Assembly: GCF_039521365.1 (NCBI RefSeq) | Contig: NZ_BAAACF010000001.1 | Location: 620,001-684,000 of the forward strand | Source: Clostridium_AW malenominatum | GTDB taxonomy: Bacteria; Bacillota; Clostridia; Clostridiales; Clostridiaceae | Direction: 5' to 3' | Length of the DNA: 64,000 nt | Shown: positions 44,342-51,420 of the stretch, one piece after another | How the letters are laid out: each line of letters opens with the position of its first letter | Numbering within the stretch: the stretch's first letter is position 1 | Made by a program: the position numbers and the translations under genes | Notes under the pieces: model-generated | The model's database searches: none | Seen by the model: only the letters and a program-made list of their open reading frames with translations | What the model was told of the DNA's origin: nothing

Positions 44342-44581
44342 TCATCTTTCTTGGTTAATATCACAACTACCATCTTTATAATCTATAATAATCTTTTCGC
44401 ATTTACGGCAGCAGTTGGCTATCACTGCTGAACCTTCGAGCATAGATAACTTCGATAAAACAATTGACCCTTTATGAAATTTTGCTCTACCAATGTAAGA
44501 CCTTTTATTTTTCCACGCGATTTCATGTGGGCTTTGTATAACGCCTTGTTCCATTTCTTCACCACAATACGGACATTTCAT
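44342..44581 (-). CDS. Zinc-ribbon protein (DUF6487-like)
   Basis: 79 residues, ATG behind gaggaggtg. Two Cys pairs: CPYCGEEMEQG at residue 3 and CCRKCEKIIIDY near 60, making one zinc ribbon. The pattern MKCPYCGEEME...GVIQ with C-terminal CxxC is seen in DUF6487 proteins common in clostridia. Function unknown; likely a single-gene unit divergent from the sigma factor. Confidence 0.75.
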   Translation of the reverse strand: MKCPYCGEEMEQGVIQSPHEIAWKNKRSYIGRAKFHKGSIVLSKLSMLEGSAVIANCCRKCEKIIIDYKDGSCDINQER

Positions 44582-44804
44582 AAATACACCTCCTCTTTAA
44601 AGTATAAATAATTCTTACTACTAAACAATTGATATATATATTATACCACCATTTACCACATGGTTATATATTAAAGCATCTATCATTTAACCATATTGCT
44701 ATGACTAAAGGAGTGTGGCTCTTTTGATATTTTGTCAACTTAACCGCAAAGACAATGTAACCCTTGTATAATAATGGTAAAGGGATAAAGGTGGTGCTTG
44801 GGTA

Positions 44805-45347
44805 ATGGAAGAGCTTCTTTATAAGGTTAAGGAAGGAGATAAAAGGGCTTTAGGGGAGATAATAAATTCCTTCATGGCATTAATATTAAAAGAATCATCA
44901 AAGTACATAATAAAGTGTTACGACTATGAGGACTTAGTGCAGCATGGATACCTTTCTGTTATTAAGGCTATTAATATGTTTAAGGGAGAAAGTGAGGGCT
45001 TTACACCTTATTGTATTAAAGCTATTCAGTTAAACTATAAGGCTCTACTGAAGGGTCAGATAAAGCACCACAGGGAGATACCAGATGAATTTACTGAGGA
45101 TAAGAGAGGCTATAGGTTTACCTTGGAAGATGAAATTCTAGCTTTTGAAAAGACAGAGGAGTTATATAGTGCATTAGATAAATTATCACCAGAGGAAAGA
45201 GATACAATAAATAGTTTTTATATAAAGGAAAAGAGCTTAGATGAAATAGCCGCTACCACTAATAAAACTTATAACAACGTTAGGTATTTGAAGAGCAAGG
45301 CGGTTAAAAAGCTGCAGAAGATACTTTGTAAGCATATAAATCAATGA
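44805..45347 (+). CDS. Small sigma-70 family factor (TcdR/UviA size class)
   Basis: 180 residues, ATG after aaaggtggtg. Region 2 (YEDLVQHGYLSVIKAINMFKGESEGFTPYCIKAIQLNYKALLKG) and region 4 (ALDKLSPEERDTINSFYIKEKSLDEIAATTNKTYNNVRYLKSKAVKKL) are both clear; regions 1 and 3 are missing. The length and helix pattern fit the clostridial alternative sigma group that drives toxin or bacteriocin genes, and B. subtilis SigO (YvrI) has yvrJ beside it, as here. Its targets are unknown; nearby YvrJ, DUF1659/2922 and amidase genes are candidates. Confidence 0.82.
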   Translation: MEELLYKVKEGDKRALGEIINSFMALILKESSKYIIKCYDYEDLVQHGYLSVIKAINMFKGESEGFTPYCIKAIQLNYKALLKGQIKHHREIPDEFTEDKRGYRFTLEDEILAFEKTEELYSALDKLSPEERDTINSFYIKEKSLDEIAATTNKTYNNVRYLKSKAVKKLQKILCKHINQ

Positions 45348-45410
45348 AAAATTTACAGTTAATAATTAGCAATGATTGAGGAAATTCAAAGGAGTTTCAA
45401 CCTAAATTGT

Positions 45411-45441
45411 CAATTGTTCATTCTTAATTATAACAATTGAA
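45411..45441 (+). promoter_or_regulatory. Inverted repeat in the leader of the YvrJ gene
   Basis: tcaattgtt and aacaattga form a 9-bp stem upstream of the YvrJ ribosome site. It could be an operator or an mRNA hairpin. Confidence 0.4.
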
Positions 45442-45455
45442 TAGGTGGTGAAGCT

Positions 45456-45605
45456 ATGTATGACGAATTAGTCAAGCTTATTAGCAACGTAGGATTCCCA
45501 GTAGCAGTTAGTGTGTATTTATTGGTAAGGCTTGATAAAAGGCTAGAGCAAATAATTATGCTGCTATCTGCTATGGAACACCGTGAAAGAGAGAGGCGAC
45601 CTTGA
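45456..45605 (+). CDS. YvrJ family peptide
   Basis: 49 residues, ATG 45456 behind aggtggtga. One membrane segment (about 3-24: ELVKLISNVGFPVAVSVYLLVR) then a charged helix (DKRLEQIIMLLSAMEHRERE). The pattern NVGFPVAVSVYLLVR is the YvrJ (PF12841-type) signature. In B. subtilis yvrJ lies with sigO/rsoA; related small peptides such as UviB and BhlA have been proposed to be holin-like. Placed directly after the sigma factor. Confidence 0.8.
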   Translation: MYDELVKLISNVGFPVAVSVYLLVRLDKRLEQIIMLLSAMEHRERERRP

Positions 45606-45640
45606 GGAGGGAAGCCGCTCTTTTTTAGTTTTTGAGATTT
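45586..45640 (+). terminator. Terminator after YvrJ
   Basis: A stem overlapping the end of yvrJ pairs aaagag..ggc with gccgctcttt (one mismatch) and is followed by T6. Confidence 0.6.
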
Positions 45641-45651
45641 AATTTTAGTCC

Positions 45652-46062
45652 TTATTTTTTTAAAAAGCCTTCATAAACATTCATTTTATAAATCTGAGTA
45701 AAAGTAGTTATCATATCCTCAATATTCTTTTTAGTTAGGTATTTAAAATCTTCAAGAGGACAATTTGATAATACTGACTTGAAAAACTCTTCAACTTCAT
45801 TAACGTCACTTAACTTATATTCAGGTAAAGGTAAAGAAATTTTATCATTATCTTGTGATAAAAGCTCTGATAATTCTATACCAAATGCCTTGGACAAGCT
45901 ATTTAAATTTGCAAAACTAGGTTCTCTATCTCCACGCTCATATTTCACTATGGATTGGAGAGATAGATTCAATTTCTTAGCTAGTTGTTTTTGAGTAAGT
46001 CCACACTTATTTCTATGTTGTTTTATTTTACTTCCTAAATTGATTTTATCCACAATCATCAC
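45652..46062 (-). CDS. XRE-family transcriptional repressor
   Basis: 136 residues; first start GTG 46062, with ATG 46059 or GTG 46053 more likely since ggggtg overlaps the first codon. HTH domain (about 9-65: LGSKIKQHRNKCGLTQKQLAKKLNLSLQSIVKYERGDREPSFANLNSLSKAFGIEL) and a C-terminal helical part without a LexA-type protease motif. Divergent from the DUF1659 gene, so it probably controls that promoter like a phage cI-type repressor. Confidence 0.85.
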   Translation of the reverse strand: MMIVDKINLGSKIKQHRNKCGLTQKQLAKKLNLSLQSIVKYERGDREPSFANLNSLSKAFGIELSELLSQDNDKISLPLPEYKLSDVNEVEEFFKSVLSNCPLEDFKYLTKKNIEDMITTFTQIYKMNVYEGFLKK

Positions 46063-46160
46063 CCCAACTGATATTGTATCACATTTAATTTAAAAACTAT
46101 TTTTCAGTTTCCCTGTAAAAGCATATATATAGGTGAGATTAACAAAAAGGGGGGGTATAA

Positions 46161-46382
46161 ATGGCAGTAGCAACCAGTAGGTATGATTCTGATTTAGTTT
46201 TGGTGATAGACCTTGGAGAAAATGATGATGGTAAGCAGGTATTTAAGACTAAATTTATTTCTAAAATTGATTCAGAGGCTTCAGATGATACTTTGTATGC
46301 AGTAGCTAGAACTATTGAAGCAGTACTTAAGTACCCAATAGATACTGTTAGAAGAATCAATAAAAACTATTTAATAGGTTAA
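46161..46382 (+). CDS. DUF1659 protein
   Basis: 73 residues, ATG behind aaaaggggggg. Pattern DLVLVIDLGENDDGKQVFKTKFISKIDSEASDDTLYAVARTIEAVLKYP matches DUF1659. Small, soluble, acidic. Function unknown. In clostridia and bacilli it is nearly always next to a DUF2922 gene, as here (18 bases apart). Confidence 0.85.
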   Translation: MAVATSRYDSDLVLVIDLGENDDGKQVFKTKFISKIDSEASDDTLYAVARTIEAVLKYPIDTVRRINKNYLIG

Positions 46383-46399
46383 GAAGGAGGGTGTAATTT

Positions 46400-46618
46400 A
46401 TGGAAAATACATTAGTTATGAAGTTTGTAGATTCAGAGCTTAAGAAGTTTTCAATGTCTTTAACGGATATTAAAGATGACTTAACTTCTGTAGAAATTGA
46501 AACTCTTATGGATGCTATAATAGCTAATCAGGAAGCTTTTGAGCTTAAGAATGTTTTAGTTTCAAAGGATTCAGCAAACATTGTTGGGAAAACTGTTACA
46601 GAAGTATATAAAGCGTAA
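46400..46618 (+). CDS. DUF2922 protein
   Basis: 72 residues, ATG after gaaggagggtg. Pattern LVMKFVDSELKKFSMSLTDIKDDLTSVEIETLMDAIIANQEAF is DUF2922. Function unknown. Sits in one transcript with DUF1659. Confidence 0.85.
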   Translation: MENTLVMKFVDSELKKFSMSLTDIKDDLTSVEIETLMDAIIANQEAFELKNVLVSKDSANIVGKTVTEVYKA

Positions 46619-46928
46619 GGGAAAATAAAGGTTGTAAAATTATAGACTATTTCATTTCACAAGGCATTCTAAACTTTTGCAACATTTCTAGGTTCTAAAA
46701 TTTTTAAACTCACTGCGTTCAAACATAAAAATTTCCGAGCGAACCTTTTATGCTGCAAAAGAAGAATACCAATTGCTTATTCAAATGACATATAATTTTA
46801 CAATCCTTTATATTGGTTTAAATAAGGAAGAAAGTATAAAAATATACTTTCTTAATATCAGAAGGCTCTCACTTTGGTGGGAGCCTTTGCTATATATTAA
46901 AAAACTACATAGGGGGGAGAGATGGAAC
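46619..46928 (+). other. Leader between DUF2922 and the amidase with nested hairpins
   Basis: No gene. A nested inverted repeat at 46674-46761 has outer arms cttttgca/tgcaaaag, inner ggttc/gaacc and aaaattttt/aaaaattt pairing. A second hairpin aaggctctcac/gtgggagcctt at 46862-46888 looks like a terminator with weak T run. The longer reading frame through this stretch is not real, since the amidase has a well-placed GTG at 46929. Confidence 0.55.
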
Positions 46929-47558
46929 GTGAATATTATTAATTCAGATTTAAAGTTTCAAGGGCTTACTTATGGAAATAAGCCTAGGATGATCATAGCT
47001 CACCATGCAGCAGCGGTTGCTTGTAGTATAGAGGATATTCATAGATGGCATTTAAATAATGGGTGGTCCGGGTGTGGGTACCATTATTTTATTAGAAAAG
47101 ATGGAAGGGTTTATGTGGGGCGAAATGAAAAGGCTCTTGGTGATCATTGTATTAATTATAATGCCATTTCTATAGGAGTTTATTTAGAAGGAGATTTTGA
47201 AAGGGAGAAGGTAGAGGAAGTACAGTATGGGGCTTTGGTGAAACTGTCCCGCTACCTTTGTAATAAATATGGTATTGATAAAATATATGGACATGGTGAG
47301 CTTAATGCTACTAGTTGTCCTGGAGAGAGTTTTCCTTTGGAGAGGTTGAGGAAAGACTTAGGGGATAGTGCGATTACGGGAGAAGTTAGTAATGGGACAA
47401 GTTATCCTGGATATTTAATTAGATTTAATCCTAGTGTGAAGGATAAAAATGTGGAGCTAGTGCAAAGAAAGCTTATGGAGAAAGGTTATAGTGTTGGAGC
47501 TTGTGGAGTGGATGGTTATTTTGGAGAGGGGACTTTGGTAGCGGTTAAGAGGTTTTAG
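46929..47558 (+). CDS. Phage-type N-acetylmuramoyl-L-alanine amidase, truncated by a stop codon
   Basis: 209 residues from GTG 46929, 7 bases after aggggggagag. Amidase_2 (T7 lysozyme/PGRP-like) domain, about residues 15-140: first zinc His in MIIAHHAAA, GYHYFIRKDGRVYVGR, and the other ligands in YGHGELNATSCPGESF. A peptidoglycan-binding repeat (about 165-209, VELVQRKLMEKGYSVGACGVDGYFGEGTLVAVKRF) is cut by TAG at 47556. The frame continues in family sequence (RDSGLLVDGVVGEDF) up to TAA at 47604, so the TAG probably replaced a Gln codon. The catalytic domain is intact, so it may still cut cell wall; wall targeting is likely weakened. Confidence 0.88.
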   Translation: MNIINSDLKFQGLTYGNKPRMIIAHHAAAVACSIEDIHRWHLNNGWSGCGYHYFIRKDGRVYVGRNEKALGDHCINYNAISIGVYLEGDFEREKVEEVQYGALVKLSRYLCNKYGIDKIYGHGELNATSCPGESFPLERLRKDLGDSAITGEVSNGTSYPGYLIRFNPSVKDKNVELVQRKLMEKGYSVGACGVDGYFGEGTLVAVKRF

Positions 47559-47606
47559 AGGGACAGTGGATTATTGGTGGATGGGGTGGTGGGGGAGGAT
47601 TTTTAA
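47559..47606 (+). pseudogene. Severed end of the amidase wall-binding domain
   Basis: In-frame continuation of the amidase past TAG 47556-47558: 15 codons reading RDSGLLVDGVVGEDF, the usual second helix and turn of PG_binding_1, then TAA. Confidence 0.7.
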
Positions 47607-47633
47607 ATAGGTATATGGGTGGAAATTAAAAAT

Positions 47634-47664
47634 GCAGTAGGCTTTATTAAGCCCTACTACGTTT
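47634..47664 (+). terminator. Terminator after the amidase
   Basis: gtaggctt/aagccctac stem with one bulge, then gttttgg. Confidence 0.55.
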
Positions 47665-47792
47665 TGGTTGATTTATAAGATTTGCCGAAATAATAACTAA
47701 AACAAAGTTAAAAACTGAATGATGAGTCGTTATATGTTCTGAGAATGTATGTTATTATTGATATATAATAAGTTAGAAAGAGGTAGATTAAC

Positions 47793-48221
47793 GTGTGTAT
47801 TAATTGGATAGAAAGCAATACTTTGGCAGAAGAAAAGACTTTTTTATGGTCTTATGACGGTCAAAAAATTGTTGTTTTAAAAGAATTTAAAAGTGGAAAG
47901 GAATATAAATATGTTTTTTCTAATAGCGAAATCAATAAAATATTATCATATATTGAGAAAAGCGGAAAAGTGTCTCTGGCAAATAGTGTTAGTAAACTTC
48001 AAGATGGAACAGAGAAAGAAGGTATAGGAAAATATATATATGATAATATAAATAAAGATTCAGGTGTAGCGCAAACTGCCAGTCAGCTAGTAGCAATTTT
48101 TTATAATGCTAATGTATTATATTATAATAATAAAAAGAAAGGCATGGAATTTTGGATTAATAATATAAATTGGCAAGAAAGAATATTAAATTTTATGCAT
48201 GAACGCAAATCAATCAAGTAA
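47793..48221 (+). CDS. Orphan protein of unknown function
   Basis: 142 residues from GTG 47793, 8 bases after aaagaggtag. Soluble, with W-rich ends (INWIESNTL...WINNINWQERILNFM) and no membrane segment or known motif. A bidirectional terminator-like hairpin follows at 48323-48351. It is an orphan within the element; I recognise no homologue. Confidence 0.55.
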   Translation: MCINWIESNTLAEEKTFLWSYDGQKIVVLKEFKSGKEYKYVFSNSEINKILSYIEKSGKVSLANSVSKLQDGTEKEGIGKYIYDNINKDSGVAQTASQLVAIFYNANVLYYNNKKKGMEFWINNINWQERILNFMHERKSIK

Positions 48222-48322
48222 TTTATAGATTTTAATATTATATAAACATTCCCCACACTATAAGATTAAATTATGTAAACAATAGGCTATGTTTTAAAAT
48301 AGTATCGATAATATATTAATTT

Positions 48323-48353
48323 TTAAGGGAAGTCACTCAAACTCCCCTTAATT
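48323..48353. terminator. Bidirectional terminator between two orphans
   Basis: ttaagggaagt/actccccttaa stem with one mismatch; T-rich on the left and A-poor on the right. It separates converging genes at 47793 and 48397. Confidence 0.6.
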
Positions 48354-48396
48354 TACACTTTTAGAAGGTTGAGACATAATTGTAAGACTATTTAAT

Positions 48397-48807
48397 TTAG
48401 TTATCTATCTTAACTTCTAATATTTTATCTTCTACAAGATATTTCATTAATAATTCCGTATCTGAATAAATTCCATTGACTGCAAACGGTTTTGTACACC
48501 CATCCAAACGACCTTTGATGCTTTTGTGAGAATTTAGCAGCCTCTCATCTATGGCATCATTTTTAATAAATTTTACTTTAATAGCTTCTCCGAGAGGGAG
48601 TAAACGGCCTATAGTACTCTTGGAGCTTACTTTAATATATCCATACTTTGATTCCCCAGCTGTTAATATATGTCTTTGCCATTGATTGACAACAACTTTT
48701 TCTGTATTACTTATTTTTGATGCACATCCAATAACCTCTACATCGCCTGTCTCAGAGTCCATAATTATATCTAGTGCTATATTCATGCTTAATTTAAATT
48801 TTCCCAT
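48397..48807 (-). CDS. Orphan protein of unknown function
   Basis: 136 residues, ATG with aggagga 11 bases upstream. Soluble, basic and acidic mix (KFKLSMNIALDIIMDSETGDVEVIGC near the start). No motif known to me. It lies 101 bases downstream of the orphan at 48909 on the same strand; the spacer contains the hairpin gggggaaatccccc. Confidence 0.5.
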   Translation of the reverse strand: MGKFKLSMNIALDIIMDSETGDVEVIGCASKISNTEKVVVNQWQRHILTAGESKYGYIKVSSKSTIGRLLPLGEAIKVKFIKNDAIDERLLNSHKSIKGRLDGCTKPFAVNGIYSDTELLMKYLVEDKILEVKIDN

Positions 48808-48908
48808 AACTATACTATCCTCCTAATTATAATAGTTACTTTAATCTAGAGATAAGGAAGGGGGAAATCCCCCGTACTTGCTATTTTTGCAGACTTCTAA
48901 TTGCTATT

Positions 48909-49145
48909 TTAATAAAAAACATAAAATCCCTTTGCTCCTTTTAAAATTGCAAGCCTTCCGTAGTTAACGGCGTTATTTATTGCGCTTCGCACTCTTCGCT
49001 CATTCTCTTTTCTACTATAGCCTTCGTAAAATCCTCCTAGCTGTTCCACTATATCAAAAATGTCTTTTGAAGTAAGTCGTTTCCCTATAGGAATTAGTCC
49101 TCCTATATTAGTTTTGAATAGATGGGTAATACTCTTTTTTTTCAT
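48909..49145 (-). CDS. Small basic orphan protein
   Basis: 78 residues, ATG with gaggag 11 bases upstream. Rich in Lys/Arg, with a likely helix (SKDIFDIVEQLGG...RRVRSAINNAVNYGRLAILKG) that could bind nucleic acid. No family recognised. Probably one transcript with the gene at 48397. Confidence 0.5.
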   Translation of the reverse strand: MKKKSITHLFKTNIGGLIPIGKRLTSKDIFDIVEQLGGFYEGYSRKENERRVRSAINNAVNYGRLAILKGAKGFYVFY

Positions 49146-49580
49146 AGCTAAAAACGCTCCTCATTTTAATTATTACTACATTATCAATATATGTATTACT
49201 TGCTTATTTGATACTATTTTTTACTTACATCAAGATTTTCAAATCATTATATTTCCAATTCTTTTTCTCATTGTTCCTTCTAGAATACTCGCCATTAAAG
49301 TATTCTAGTTTTTCAACTCTATCATAGAATGTTAAATATAAAGAAAGCTAACTTTGAAAAACAAAGTTAGCTTTCTAAAATATTATATAGACAAAATATT
49401 ATCTTCTGGCCACAATCCGTGGAATGTTTCTAACATATAAAATTCTAATACTCAGGTTATTTCATATCTATAAGATGAATCTCTAATATATTCATTGGAT
49501 ACACAATAACTAGCTATTAAGTATTAATAATTATATTGCACCGCAGCAAATAGAAGCATAAATTAAAAATAATTAATACT

Positions 49581-49657
49581 GTAGCTTTGGACAAACTTCC
49601 TCACTGCAACAAGCAAGCCTCCCTATGGAGCAGCAGTCAGGAAACTAGTCCAAAGCT
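49581..49657 (+). repeat. Hairpin-forming repeat, copy 1
   Basis: Outer arms AGCTTTGGAC (49583-49592) and GTCCAAAGCT (49648-49657) pair perfectly; inner TTCCTCACTGC and GCAGTCAGGAA pair with one mismatch. Bases 49581-49620 match 50604-50643 with two differences. Confidence 0.75.
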
Positions 49658-49769
49658 TTAATTATAATACCTAAAACCAGGCTATAAATTATCCAAATAA
49701 AAAGTTCCCCAACACATAATTCCAAAATAAACACCAAAGCCTCATTTTAGGTAAGCACCAAAAGGTATC

Positions 49770-49839
49770 CTTGTACAAGTTTATCTCTACTCTAAAGCCC
49801 TTGCATTCCTCTAGGAAGTAGAAAAAAGCTAGCTCAAGG
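49770..49839 (+). repeat. Dispersed repeat, copy of the 50641-50712 unit
   Basis: Shares atctctactctaaagcc, attcctctag and agtagaaaaaagctag in the same order with 50641-50712, and a looser version with 50811-50875. Confidence 0.7.
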
Positions 49840-49927
49840 ATTAAAAATAAACAAATTCAAAAAAGGTACCGCTACAATAAATATAAATGATGCAGTTTTT
49901 TAACATGCACATTATCATAGGACAGAA

Positions 49928-50056
49928 TATTTACTTAGATTTAATCCTAGCATGATATAGAATAATGTAGACTTAGTGGAAAGAATTCTTATTGAAAAAG
50001 GTTATGGTGTTGGAGCATGTGGAGCAGATGGGTATTATGAGGTAGGCTTTAGATAA
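49928..50056 (+). pseudogene. Decayed second copy of the amidase wall-binding domain
   Basis: Translates as YLLRFNPSMI, TAG (49958), then NNVDLVERILIEKGYGVGACGADGYYEVGFR and TAA. This is the same segment as RFNPSVKDKNVELVQRKLMEKGYSVGACGVDGYF in the amidase at 46929. No catalytic domain remains upstream. Confidence 0.85.
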
Positions 50057-50140
50057 CTAGATATATGAAAGTTCCTTGTGGGAAATTAGTTAATTATAAA
50101 ACTGCAGTTTAGTCACTTTATGAAAAAAATGCGACAGAAG

Positions 50141-50153
50141 TGTTCTTTGAAAA
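50141..50153 (+). promoter_or_regulatory. boxA-like sequence
   Basis: tgttctttgaaaa matches the boxA antitermination element of low-GC rRNA leaders. It lies about 130 bases before the DUF4177 gene with no rRNA gene nearby. Confidence 0.4.
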
Positions 50154-50154
50154 T

Positions 50155-50169
50155 TGAATAATGCGGTAT
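50155..50169 (+). repeat. 15-bp inverted repeat, left copy
   Basis: TGAATAATGCGGTAT; its exact reverse complement is at 50493-50507. The pair brackets the DUF4177 gene. Confidence 0.7.
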
Positions 50170-50276
50170 AAATAAGAAAATATAAAAACATCTTTACATT
50201 CATGGTAATATTAGGTAATATACGATGTTAAGAGGTAAAATTATTTATATAGTATGAATTTAGGGAGGAATATTGC

Positions 50277-50483
50277 ATGTATGAATATAAATTTATAGAA
50301 GTTCCGATTGGAAGAAAGCTTTCAACAAAAATAGGCGATAGCTTTAAAGAGTGTCAAGATGTAATTATAAAAGAAGCTTCTAATGGTTGGCGTTTACTAC
50401 AAGTTGTAATTCCGCCAAATGAAAAAATTGGTGTGACATCTGCTTATTCATATCAGATAATTTTTGAAAGAGAGAAAAAGTAA
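50277..50483 (+). CDS. DUF4177 protein
   Basis: 68 residues, ATG after agggaggaa. Starts MYEYKFIEVPIGRKLSTKIGDSFKECQDVIIKEASNGWRLLQV, the DUF4177 pattern (two strands, helix with NGWRL). Small soluble protein of unknown function, common in phages and plasmids of Firmicutes. Bracketed by 15-bp inverted repeats; terminator at 50490-50530. Confidence 0.78.
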   Translation: MYEYKFIEVPIGRKLSTKIGDSFKECQDVIIKEASNGWRLLQVVIPPNEKIGVTSAYSYQIIFEREKK

Positions 50484-50489
50484 ATTTTT

Positions 50490-50530
50490 AAAATACCGCA
50501 TTATTCAGAAATGGATTTGCGGTATTTTTT
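50490..50530 (+). terminator. Terminator of the DUF4177 gene
   Basis: aaataccgca/tgcggtattt stem (about 50491-50500 with 50516-50526) and T6. The left arm contains the start of the right 15-bp inverted repeat (50493-50507). Confidence 0.82.
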
Positions 50531-50603
50531 ACGTCACAATTCAACTAAATTATGTAGTAATCATTATAGTGTAGAGATTAACATTAGAAATAATTGATAG
50601 GTT

Positions 50604-50712
50604 GTAGCTTTGGACAATCTTCCTCACTGCCACAAGCAAGCCTTGTGCAAGCCTATCTCTACTCTAAAGCCTTAGTATTCCTCTAGTGAGTAGAAAAAAG
50701 CTAGTCCAAGGG
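50604..50712 (+). repeat. Dispersed repeat, fused copy
   Basis: First 40 bases match 49581-49620; remaining 70 match 49770-49839. The ends AGCTTTGGAC and GTCCAAGG still pair. It looks like a shortened version of the 49581-49839 unit. Confidence 0.7.
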
Positions 50713-50810
50713 CAAAATAATATAACGAAAAAAAACAAATGCTACAGAGAGGGTATTCCTATCAGGTAGCATTACTTTTCTTCTATACCAAAGAGGAAAT
50801 GTTGTACAAG

Positions 50811-50930
50811 CTTTTAGTTGCTATGAGGTATTCCTCTAGGGGAGAAGCAAAAGAAAGCTAGTCCGACAGTAAAAAGCAAACTAGGTAAAAAATAAATAAA
50901 TTTTAAGAGGGTCTCGCTCCTATAAATATA
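50811..50930 (+). repeat. Dispersed repeat, diverged third copy
   Basis: Carries ttgtacaag, tattcctctagg, gaaagctagtcc and then a ggtctcgctcctataaatata segment that parallels ggtaccgctacaataaatata at 49865-49886. Confidence 0.55.
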
Positions 50931-51420
50931 GATACAGATATTGTAGTTGTTCTAACACCTGCATTATTATAAGAAAAGTATAGTGTTAATGCTGTTATTG
51001 TCATATACACTGTACCTATAATATATAAAACATTGGGCACTATTCCCTGGACCCTAAAAAGTACAGGTTCCTACCTAGTAGCTCTAAGGAGCAAATAGTC
51101 TATCCTTTAGTTCCGATCCTTTTTTCTCCCAAGAGCTTCACGGTTTTAACTAGTCCTTTGTTAGGGTACCCGCAGGAGTGCAACTCTTGGGTCACTTCTT
51201 AAAAGCCTTACCGCTAGTCTACTTCGCTAAATAAGGGAAATTTAGCGGAAGTATTACAAGCCTTAGAGGGCATGCAAGACTTCGCTAAATTAATTGTTTA
51301 GCGAATTTGGATAAACCCTAGAGGAATACTTCTGGGCAATAGCTTGACCTTCCATTAGTTCTATGTTACTTTACAAACTTGTAATATAATATATATATAG
51401 GTATATAATTTACAATGTTT

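Larger units (their letters stand above)
49146..50154. other. Repeat-rich non-coding stretch A
   Basis: About 1 kb with no gene. Contains terminator-like hairpins at 49280-49314 (ctagaatact/agtattctag, T5) and 49342-49376 (perfect 15 bp), repeat copies at 49581-49657 and 49770-49839, and the amidase fragment at 49928-50056. Confidence 0.7.
50531..51420. other. Repeat-rich, hairpin-dense non-coding stretch B (candidate structured RNA)
   Basis: No gene of more than about 60 codons. Contains the repeat at 50604-50712, the hairpin aatgctac/gtagcatt (50738-50745, 50766-50773), the repeat at 50811-50930, and from 51030 on many stems: cccaagag/ctcttggg (51128-51135, 51184-51191), and two adjacent hairpins built on ttcgctaaa (about 51222-51252 and 51280-51306). 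G+C is visibly higher at 51030-51350 than around it. Strand unknown. Confidence 0.55.

Noticed and set aside
49060..49308. 82-codon plus-strand frame
   Set aside because: It starts inside the antisense of the orphan gene at 48909 and runs through a terminator hairpin; no ribosome site.
51030..51350. T-box riboswitch, group I or group II intron
   Set aside because: The T-box core AGGGUGGNACC, the group II domain V pattern and any intron-encoded protein are absent on both strands.
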